Assembly: GCA_049115735.1 (NCBI GenBank)
Contig: JAGDZP010000039.1
Coordinates: 1 to 64,000, forward strand
Length of the DNA stretch: 64,000 bases
Reading direction: 5' to 3'
DNA from: CAXBNB01 sp049115735
GTDB lineage: Bacteria > Bacteroidota > Bacteroidia > Cytophagales > Cyclobacteriaceae
In this document: positions 33,101 through 45,100 of the stretch, in pieces
Layout of the letters: the number at the start of each line of letters is the position of its first letter
How positions within the stretch are numbered: the first letter of the stretch is position 1
Made by a program: the position numbers and the translations under genes
Notes under the pieces: generated by a model
What the model saw: the letters and a program-made list of their open reading frames with translations, nothing else
Told to the model about the DNA's origin: nothing
Database searches by the model: none

Positions 33101-36100
33101 GTTACCAAATTCCAAGGTATACCCTCTTCCATCCGTCAAAGTACCAAAGGCACCATCCAAATCTATTAGACCACTATCATAACAAAATTCATCGGAAGAA
33201 TCATCCCCATTGGTTCCTACAAAACCAGCATCAAAAATATCAACAGATTTTACTGTAAATGATAAGTCTGGATCAGGGTATATCGTAATAGTCGCAGAAA
33301 CTGTATTCGTACAATTGGTATTCAAGCCTTGATAAGTGTTGAAACTTAAGTCCTGATATGTTACGGTTATGGTATGAGTTGTAGCCGTTCCTCCAGTCAC
33401 TGTTCCACCGGCATCCAAATGCCACTGTTGGAAATCAATTACAGGATTGGCATCTTCACCAGTGAAAGAATTGGTGGTTACCGTATTTACAGCGAAACTG
33501 GAAGTCACAGAGAAACTCATATTGTCCAAGTCACTGCCTGTTATTAGACCCGTATCTGTGGACAAAGCCAGCGTCAAATCTGACTCTTCCTGACAAAAAG
33601 TTCCTCCATCTGATATCTTAGTGAAGCTTAACTCTGGAAGTTCCTGTTGATCATGATTTTCATCTATTTGAATTGAACACCCTGTGACGATATTGGTAAT
33701 GGTAACACTTATATCAAAATTATGATCTGCTGCATCATTGGTAATAGCCGATTCATACGTTACCATATTGTCAACTGTTGAACTGTTGCCAATGGCATCA
33801 CCTGGTAAATCCCAATCAAAGGTATAATTGGAATAGTCAGAAATCCCATCCAACTCCACAAATGCAACAATTGGTGATTCAGAGCATATTTGAGAGAACT
33901 GTATTTGATCATTACCTGGTCCGAATTCAACCGGATCGGGAAGAGGGTCAACATTTAATGTTTTCGTAACTGCATATATACAGCCATTAGGATCTGTATA
34001 TGTAAATGTTATATCATAGCCGGTTTGAACTTTATGAGGGTCTGAGCCGTGTGCAGCTTCGGGATTCCAGGTGGCCAGGGAGTTACCGGTAGGTATTACT
34101 CCAGGACCTGAGAATGAACCAGATCCACCCGTAAGGTCAGAGCCATCTGCAAATATTCCTTGAAGCGATATCAATCCATAGTCATAACAGAAAGTCTCTG
34201 TGTAACCACCTTCTAGTTCATTAAGGAATTCAACATCAAACGAGATGTCCGGCAGTGGATTAATTGTGATCGTTCTTTCAATAATATTTGAACATTGCGT
34301 AAAAGCACCCTGATAATCTCTTGTATTATCTTGATAGGTCATAGTAATGGTGTGTACAGTCGATGGGCCTCCCACTATATCACCCATAGTTGGAGAATTA
34401 CCTCCTGCAGCCACATGCCATGCATCAATATCAATGGTCGGATTCGAACCTGAACCTGAGAAAATCTGCGCTGTGGATATAGTTCCTGCACCAGTATTGT
34501 AAGAATCTACTGTCCATGTTATAGTAGAGGAAGCAGCATCAACGACACCATCTTTTAATGTAAGAATTACATCAGAATCACTCGAACAGAATTGCTGACC
34601 CGGACCAATACCATCAATATTCAAGTTTGGCAAATCCTGCTTGATATGACTCTCAACAACAGTTACCTGGCAACCTTCAGGATTGGTAACTACAACACTA
34701 AAGTTCAAGTTATTGGCAGATTCTTCGAATGAAATGCTGTTTGTATTACTCATGCTTCCCACCAGAGAACCATTAACTGTCCAGTCGAATGTATAATTGG
34801 TGTAATCACTAATAGGTGAGGCGCCATCTGCAGGATCAAGCATTTCAATTAATGCAGCTATCTCGTTTTCTGAATCACTTACAGCATCACTTTCTTTACA
34901 TATTTGGGTAAACTGAATTTGATTCACATCCTCAGTACCTGATGGCTTTGGTCTTGGTTTAACAATTATGGTCTTACTTAAGGTGATATCACAGCCTAAA
35001 AGATCTGTATAAGTGAAGGTAACATCATAAGAATCCTCTGGTGCAAAAGGATCAGGGTGCGCAGTAGCTATTACAAAATTCGCTTTATTATTCCCTAGGT
35101 TCCCAATTGCTCCACTTGGAGAATCAAAGAGGTTCCCGGATAAATTTGCCAACGGATCTAAAGTTATCGGCAATACGCCTTCCAAGTCCAAAACTCCATC
35201 GTCATAACACACCTCTATTGGGTCCGGATAAGCCGGATCATTTTCATAGTCCTGTCCTTTGATCAAGAATGTAGCCACGGGTTGAGGATTGATAGTAAAC
35301 GAAAAAACTTTTGTTCTGGTACACTCAGCAATCGGATCAAAATAGTCTATTTCAAGATCAAAATCAGTAGAAGAACCACCAGTATCTGTTCCGCCAGATG
35401 CATAATGGAATGCATCTAGACTCATTGTCAAAGGCCCATTGCCCGTTATTGGGGTACTAGCAACTTCTACTATAGTATTTGTACCTCCTTCATAAAGTGT
35501 ATATGTATAACTATTGCTTTCGATAAAATCAGCATCCGAGGTACTCGTCGAAAATGATGGAGCTAAATCAAAATAGCTTTCATCATGACAGAATTGATCC
35601 CCGGAATTGTACAAATCATATTCAACTGCAGGAGTAACCTCAGATTTAAAATAGAAATCTTCAGCTACTTTGAAGTTTACCGTGACAAATGCTGGTGGGC
35701 TATCGCAACCAACCATGTCAGCAAAAAATGAATTATCAGTGCGCTGAACCACGTTAAAATATCGTGTGGTGGCAGCAGTGATATCGGACATCCCTAAATC
35801 CCCAAATGTTGGCATTTCTCCTGTATATAGTAATGAAGAATTAACACCCCCTGAATTAGCCGAATACCACAAAAACACTTTTTCATCACCAGGAAACGGT
35901 GCAGAACTATAGGTAGAACTTGCTGCCAGCACATCTGAAACAGAGTAATCCAATATACAAACCGAATAGGTAACATCTATAGGGTCAACTTCTTCATCAG
36001 CATAATCTACTGAAGATACGATAGCCTCATCTGCTATTGGGTGAACTGATATGGTAACCCTGGTCAATCCACTCTCACAACCACTAAAACCTGTATCCGC

Positions 36101-39100
36101 ATTTCGGTTTGATATTCTAGATACATAAAATTCATATTCAGCCGGAACATCCTTATCGTAATATATGGTAGGTTGAAGATCAATGGCGTTGAGAGTAGAG
36201 CCACCAGGTACTCTTTTGATCTCAGTAGACATATCCGGAGCATACCAAATATACTCGTCTATATCTGTGGCAGTATTAACAAAAGATGTAAACACTTCAC
36301 CCTCGCAAATTTGTAAATCCAAAGTTTCCAATGTTGGGAAATCTCCAGCCAAAGTCGGAACTGAAGGACTTCCATAAACAGTAATATCCAAGCGAGTAGC
36401 TGGCCCTTCTCCTCCCTCATATGGAAGTTCAGCAGTAGCTGTACTTCCAGGTGTCTGGTCGTTCCAAACCTGAGAAACGTAAACAGTAAGTGTGGTAGTA
36501 CCCGGGGCAATACCAAGATCTGAAGCATTCAATGTTCCAGTTGTATGATAATCATCTAGCACCACCGATGTATTTTGACTACCATCTGGATTAGCTCCAT
36601 AAATTTTATAATAAGCATCAGGTTTGCGAGATGCTGGAATAGACCCTGAATCATCCGGGTCTTCCAACTCAATATCCAAGAAAGTATCACAATACTCGAC
36701 CTGATAATGATTTGTTTCTATTTCGAAAGCATTTGATACCTGGGCGTCAAGACCACTTACCCAGGTAGCATCTAATTGCGGACTAGCAGTTTCATTATAA
36801 ATATTAACTGTGAATTTTCTTAACTCTCCCACGCAACCATCGGCGACCCGAGCAAAATAGAAATCGTAAGTTTTACCAGCTTCAGGGCCTTCAATGGCAG
36901 GAGTTGCCGGATTATCATATGCTTGATTGAATTGCAAAAACCAGTTACCATTTTCTATAATAGGAGTCAAATCTTCTCTGTACCAATTATACCTAGACTG
37001 GGTTTCATTGGTTAGAAAATACCCTGTTGATGTAACAGCATTAACACCATAATATTCCACAAAGAAGGCATCATTTCCATTATAGTCTGTATCATTAGTT
37101 GAGGTTTCCTGCCAAACATCTCCAATAAAGGAAGGATAATTGTTATAATTGACAAATGGGGATGTGTTTCCGGTTTCTAAAGGACTCAATAATCTTCCTA
37201 TTTCAGGAATACTATTAATGGTAACATCAAAGAAAGTGCTGCCAGTGCATGTCCCTGTTGGAGTCAACCCTTCGCTGGTATATACAATTCTATAATCTCC
37301 AGACTCATCCTCTACAGTATAATCTAATCCATTCTGATTAGGATCTGAGGGGTTGAAAGTACTCGTCATACTAGAAGTAAAATCAGCATAAAAAGAATAA
37401 GTGGAAGCCGCAGTAATATCCCATGTGGTTTCTGACGGATAATTATCTGTTGTAAGATTAACTGTAATTGGAGACTTAAAACAACCTGGATCAGTTCCAA
37501 TACAAAAGTTTTCTTCTAACAGTGAAAAAGAAGGATTACCAAGTGCTGTAAGTGAAAATATTACAGCTAGGTCAGCATCAACTACCTCAAAAGTATATGG
37601 GGCATAAATTCCATCACCAAATGAGTCAAACAAGCTGAAATCATATTCACCATCTGCTAAAACAACCGGTCCTGAAGTATATGGTGTAAATGCAGCTGCA
37701 TAAGGCCCCCCCTTGGCTGGTACAACCTCTGGGTCAGCTTTAAATAATACGTATCCCGTAGATATTTCTGCGGTTTCAGACTCAACGATGGGCTTATAAA
37801 TTGCAGTAGGATTCGAAGAGTCGCCATCAAAACCAGTAGCATATGTTGCAGTTCTTTGCAAAGCAAAAGGCGCATCGTCTCCACAATACACATCAGCGAC
37901 ATTAGATAGCTCTACAATTGGGTCACCGTAGACAAAAATATTTTCCTGGTTAAATCCACCTGGATTGCTCAACCCTCGTTCTACATAAAGAGCAGCCCCA
38001 CTACCATCTGGAACATCTATGCCACCAAAACCATTAAATGATGGCCAACTTGTAAAAGTTTCTGTATTGGCTGCTGTAGGATTTAGATTAAAGGTATAGG
38101 CTCCTCCAGTATAAGTAGTAATTTCAGAAGCAAACCGATACCAGAATTCACTATTACCACCAAAAGTTGCATTCCTAAAATATATATAATTTAATACCTG
38201 AGCCCCAGGCAGACTCGTAGAAAGATCGAATGACCGAGGAAATTCGCTAGCACACATATCTAACGGTAAATTTCCATTGGTAAAAATTTGTGAAGGAAGA
38301 TCCACTGTAAAATCAACTGTCTCAACAACTTGCTCACCTGTAATGTCATTGGTTACACTATATGTAATTTCGTTAACTGTAGTCTGAACGTTGGGATCAA
38401 AAGCGAGCGCTGGATCGAAGGTAACTACAATAGGATCTGTGGTTGGATTGGTTACAGTAACGCCATCACCGTATATAAGTATGGTATGGCCCGTAGGGTT
38501 ACTCAAATTGAGAGTAACCGCAGGGTTGTCCGAAATAAAGTTTCTATCATAAAATGAATCGACATCATCTCCATCCGTATCGTCATAGATAAGTACATTG
38601 AAACGGAAAGGTTGGTTCTCACAAGTACCATTATCAATGGTAATATCATAAGAGTATAAACCCGGGCTTGTAGCGCCAAGTTCCACATTAGTGGTTGTTC
38701 CACCACCAGATGCGATTACAATTGGAGACCCAGAATCATCATACCATTCAGCATCATATCCGCCTTCATTCACAGTGATTGTAAAGGGAACCAAATATGG
38801 AGTTCCGGCGGTAGTAGCTACACTCACAGTACTTGTATTGCCACTAAGTCCTCCAGTCAAAGATTCATTGACTCCAATTGTAGTACCTGTGGTCAAAAAT
38901 ACAGTCATCGAACTTCCATTATCCGTACCGGGAACCATTTCTCCAACGGATCCACCTGAAAATGTAAATTCTTCACCATCAGTGAAAGTTGGTCCGTGGG
39001 CGTTGTTATAGTTTACGACCAACGTACCTGTATAACTGGTAGCGTATTCTGTAACCGTTGAGCCATCAACGTCAACATCAGTAATTGCATCTTCCACTTC

Positions 39101-42100
39101 CAAACTACTCAATTCTCCAATTTGGCTTTGCCCTGTCGAATAACCAGCGGTACCGCTAATACTAATTACTTCACTGTTTGCAGCAACCGCACCTACTGCC
39201 TTTACAGTAAGGCCTATGATGGTAATAATGTCGCTATCATCATCACTATTATCATTATCGAGTTGAATACTAAAATTGGTTGTACCATTATACTGAACTG
39301 GGTTTGCGTCTACATCTACATCACCGCCATTATCCGTAACAGTAACAATAGCGCCGGTGTTATACTCAAATCCAGCAGGAAGGGATAAAATAAACGTACC
39401 ACCAGATGCAAAATCTGTACTATTCGTTTCAGTCAAAGTAATGTTATCTAATACCACTTCTTCCCCAATGCAAATAATCTCCGACGAAGGCTCAGAAATA
39501 ACTACACCTCCCGTTACAGATACAATATCATTGGTCTGTGCGTCTGTCCCTACATTGGCGAAAGTATCGAAAGTCGATAATACAACTTGATATGGTCCTC
39601 CGGGATTTAGCGGAGTAATTGAGGTGCCTGGAAGTGTCCAGGTACCATCCATATTGTTGGTGGCGAACAATCCAAAATCAGTACCCACAGAAACCAGGAT
39701 CGTGGCATTTGGATCGTCTACTATACCACCCAAGTCAGGAGTAGCATCTGAGGTGGAAACGATCTGAGTGACTGTTACGTAAGGTGCTGCTCCATCATCG
39801 GCAGCACCGAATGCCTGCGCAGGATTATTTGCTCCGGCTAAATCTTCTACAACGTCTGCAACGATGGTTACAGTAGGGGTAGCATCAGTGTCATATACTC
39901 CACCACCAGCAATCTCATCTAATGTAAGTGTTGCTGTACTTGCCCCGATTGATATAGCATTTGCTGTATAACTACCACCATCCAAAGTAAAGTCATTTTC
40001 ATCTAAACCTAAACTGACAATAGTTTCTGAAAACTCTATGGCTATCTCATCAATCTTACCATTTAGGTCATTGTCAGCGGTAATTGCCGACGTGATTACA
40101 GGACCAGCTCCATCTATTGTGGCTACAGAACCTGTTGCAGTAGAATTACCTCCACTAAAGCCATCATCTTTTAAGGTACTGCCATTGTAATCTAAACTTC
40201 CGGTAGCAGCAGTACCTGATATGTCAAACAACAAAGTAAAAATTTGATCATTCGGATTGCCTGGATCAACGGAATTGCTTGGAGATCCTACCACTCCAAT
40301 AGCCACATTGCCATCTATATCAAATTCGCCGAAAATAATAGAAGAGTCTGTCACACTATCCTGCATTTGTACAGCTACCTCATCAATATCTCCATCACCA
40401 TCTACGTCAAATGTAGTAACGGTAGCATTGGCAATATCATCTGCCACCAGATCAGGCATGGTAAAGACATATTCATAAGTATCCAACATGGGACCACCCG
40501 TAGACCTACCAGAAACCCCTCCATCGGCAGGAGCAAGAGTATAGGTCTCTCGTCCATCAAATGGTCCATTATTTATATCATTTAGATACAATCGATATTT
40601 GGTCCCGTTATAATTCGTAATGTTGCTAGCATCATTGGTATTGTATGATATTGTTTTGCCAGCATCACCAGCTCCTCCACTACCATCATCTCCAGCTTTC
40701 CATTCAATATCAGTATTTTGGGCATCATCAATAGTAGCTGAAGAGCCATTGGCAGCATAGGTAAAACAAATATCATCTTCATCACAGTCTGCTGTTCCAT
40801 TTGTCCAACTATTCACGGTTATCAGCCCACCTACCGAGTTGGCAATTCTCGGTGCTCTACCTCCACCATCTTCAGAAAACATTCCTTCTGAAAAAGTAAA
40901 TTCAATATACCCTTGGTCAGCTGCTAGTATGGTATAATCTGCAGAAACCACTGTAACCTGTTGGTCATTGAACGTCAAGGTATTGGAAGCTGCTTCCGAA
41001 GCATCTAATAAAATATCTGCCAAATCCTCTACAGTAGAGCCATCAGTAGATATTTCAACTGACTCAGTACCATCTGGTGAAAGGGCATTCGGAGCAACCC
41101 CTAAAATAAATCTTAATATATCAGATGAACTCACGGGATCTCCTGCTTCGTCTCGCACATCAGTTACTGAGACCGTAGCTGCACTATTATTAATATTTAT
41201 TTGAAAATCTGAAGTCAGAAAATCTCCGCCTGCCACTTTTCGTACTTCTTCGGAGAACTCCAATTCAAAATATGCATTTGAAGAATTTATGAACGAATTT
41301 TTAATCACAGGCTCTGCAGCATCTGAAGGTGTAAGCGTACCAGACTGAATCAAATTACCTTGTGTGCCGTCATAGCTAGAAGAAGCAGCATCATCTCTTA
41401 GCGTTCCTTGTGTGAATACCAAATCGCCAGTAACTGCTGTCCCCACAAAAGTATTAAATCCCAAAGTGAAGATGTTGTCATCAGCTACCGGGGTATTATC
41501 TGTCGCATTTGCTGGAGCAGAAATAATACTATTGGGTTGAACTCCATCGAATGAAAAACTAGTTATATCCAATGTTGAGTCATCAACATTATCACCAAGA
41601 ATCACAGCTACTTCATCAATATTTCCATCCCCATCTGTATCGTAGGCTATAGCCGATGAACCCGCATCATCAAAGCCATCGGGATATGTATCTGCCAGAG
41701 TAACAGTATAATCATTCGTTGGAGTACCTAGCATCCCTATGCCTTGCCCAGGGTCTTCACTCTTTTTAATTTTATTATCCGCCGTTGTGAACAAAACAAA
41801 AGTCTCATTACCAATGGCATTTGCACTTACTGTAATATCTAATTCCCATTCATCATCCTGATCATCACTTCCGTTTACTTCATCAAGGTCTTGCTTGTTG
41901 TTTCCTCCATCGGGTGTAGGAACGCTAAAAGTTGTCCCATTGCCCTGATCATTGTAAGATTTAGTGAATAAAGCCTTGTCACTTTTATATTCTAGCACTT
42001 TCGGCCCTCCATCTCCATCTCTATCTACTATTACAGAAAATGTGATCCGAATTATCGAATTGTCACTATTTGGAAGTGCCGAAATAAATACGGGAACGTT

Positions 42101-45100
42101 TCCAGGATCAATGAAATTCAAATTGAGAGTAGGGTCAGTAATTTCCGAAGAACGCATTGCATTTCCAGCAGCATCATAAATGGACATACCGTCTAGTGGT
42201 TTTATATCAAAAACGTCATCACCATTATTGTCTACCGTTCCACCAACATCCAGCACAGCTCTCAAAACTACCGCATTACTAGAAAGGGTATTATCTAATT
42301 CATCTGTGACGGCAGTAATACTAACGCTTGTTGCTCCTCCGCCTCCATTCGAAAAATTCGTAGTAATCAAATCGCTAAAATCAATGGCACTTGATAAATC
42401 TGATGCATAAATGCCTTCGGAGAAAGTCATGGTAACATAAGCATTTCCTGACTGCACAGAAATAGAACCATCAACAAAAGCAGGGCCCGCCTTATCAATT
42501 TCAGTAATATTTCCATTGTCAACTGCGGGTAATCCTGTAGTCAGCGATTTAAAACCGTCATTACCACCATTTGTAAATGTTGCCATAATCCCAGTTATTG
42601 CTGTTGTGTTTATTCCACTCACTTCAAAAGTAGCAAATTCATCCCCAGCTCCAGTATCGCTATTGTTTCCTACATTACCACTTCCATAACTTGAGAATAC
42701 ACCGACTGTACCAGTACCACCAGACAAATCAAAATCAAGAGCATCAACACTTGACTCATCGATGTTTTCATTTAGCTCGATAACCATCTCATCAATTTTA
42801 CCATCAGGCGGAGTGTCAGTATCGAAAAAAGCAGCCGAAACAATAGTTGGATATGCTGCTACTTCAAAATTAGCGCTTGTTACTGATAACCCCGAAGAAG
42901 TACAGTTTTGGCCGGTCTGTGCTTGAACATCGGTAATTATTATTGTATTGGTACTACTAACGCTACCAAGCTCTGCTGCAGTGATAGTGAATGCACCTAC
43001 ACCACCACCTCCGGATATTGTAGCTGTAGAGGTTTCATCGGTTGTCGCATTACCTCCAGTAATATCATATGTGACTATATATGATCCATCTGCTAACAAA
43101 CCGCCACTAGTGATAGATGCTGTAGCATCGGTGCTGACTCCTACATATGAATCAATACTCACAGCTAGGCTCGATACATCAGGTTTAGCCTCTACTGTAA
43201 ATGTACCGCTTGTGGAAACACCGACTCCATTTACTGCACATTGCTGTCCTGTAGTATGAGCTACGTCTGTAATAGTAAGACCATTTGATTCTGCATTTAT
43301 AAGACTCACGCCTGGAACGATGAATGTACCTCCTCCAGTACCTCCTGTGACAGATACTGTGACCGTAAGACCTGCTACCGCATTGCTGCCACCAGTAATA
43401 TTATAGGTAATCAGGTAATCTCCATCTGTCAAACTACCCGTGATTGTAGCGGTTGCATCTGCATCCTGACAAACATCTGAAGGCATGCTGACTCCCATTC
43501 CTCCCGTAATTGGTAAGGGTTCAATTGAAAATGCAGCGCTTGATTCTGATAGGCTCACTGAGCAGTTTTCTCCGGACTGAGATTCAATGTCTGTTATCTC
43601 TAATTCGTCTGTTGTTCCTGGACTTGACAAATTTGCAGCTAATACTGTGAATGTTCCTGACCCCCCGCCTGTAATGTTTGCAGTAGCTGTCATTCCAGAT
43701 GCTGCATTTGGACCTGTAATTATATCGTAAGTTATTGTATACAGCCCTGTCTCTAAACTTCCTGTAATACTCGCCGTTGCATCATTTCCCAAACATTCAT
43801 CACTGACACTAACTCCTAATCCTGATATATCCGGAGCAGCCTCTGTAACAAAAGTTGAACTCGATACAGTTAATCCTGCTACGCTACACATTGTTCCGGA
43901 AGTAGATTGTACTTCTGTGATTGTGACAACATTTCCAGGCCCTGCAGTATGTAGGTCATCTCCGGATATAGTGAATGTTCCTCCGCCACCTGTAGTAACT
44001 GCGGTAGACGTTAATCCCGTGGCATTATTTACCCCTCCACTAATGTTAAAAGTTATTGTATAGGTATCATCGGCCAGGTTACCGCTTATGGTGGCTGTGG
44101 CACTTACATCCTCGCAAACAGGATCAGGAATACTGACAGCAAGACTCGAAACATCTGGTTTTGCCTCTACCGCGAAGTTTCCTGTTGCTTCGTTTACTCC
44201 ACTTACAGCACATTCTTGTCCAGTAGCGTATGCTACATCTGTCACAGTTAAATCATTGGTTGTTCCTGAATTGGCCAAAATACTTCCAGGTACTGTAAAA
44301 GAACCTGCTCCGCCTCCACCACTTATCGTGGTAGTCGAGGTTAATCCTGTGGCATCATTGCTCCCGCCTGTAATATCGTAGGTAATTATATAATCACCGT
44401 CAGCAAGTGCTCCCCCTCCTATAGTTACTGTTGCATCAACATCCTCGCAAACTGCCGATGGTATGCTGACAGTCATTCCGCCTGTGATAGGTAAAGGTTC
44501 TACTGAAAATGCTGGGCTTGATTCTGATAGGCTCACTGAGCAGTTTTCTCCGGACTGAGATTCAATGTCAGTTATCACCAAAACATCCGTAGTACCCGTG
44601 CTTGCTAAGTTTGCTGCCGGTACAATAAAGGTACCTGCCCCACCCCCGGTAATATTTGCAGTAGCTGTCATTCCAGATGCTGCGTTAGGACCTGTAGTTA
44701 TATCGTAAGTTATTGTATATAGCCCTGTCGCTAAACTACCTGTAATACTCGCCGTTGCGTCATCCCCCAAACATTCGTCACTGACGCCAACTGCTAGACC
44801 CGATACAACTGGTATAGCTTCAACAATAAAAGTGTCAGTAATACTCAGACCAAATTGTTCACATCCAGTAGCATTTTCAATCACCTTTGTTACAGTTACA
44901 GTATTTGACCCTCCGGTGTTGGTTAAACCTCCATTTGCGATGTTAAAAGATCCTGCACTCGCTGAAATGTTAACACTAGTGGCTGTCATTGAAGTTATGG
45001 TGTTCGTTCCTAATACATTGTAAACAATATCGTAATCGCCATCTGCTAGTCCAGTCAAATCCACTGTTACGTCTGTACCTAAACATTCGTCAGCGACAGA

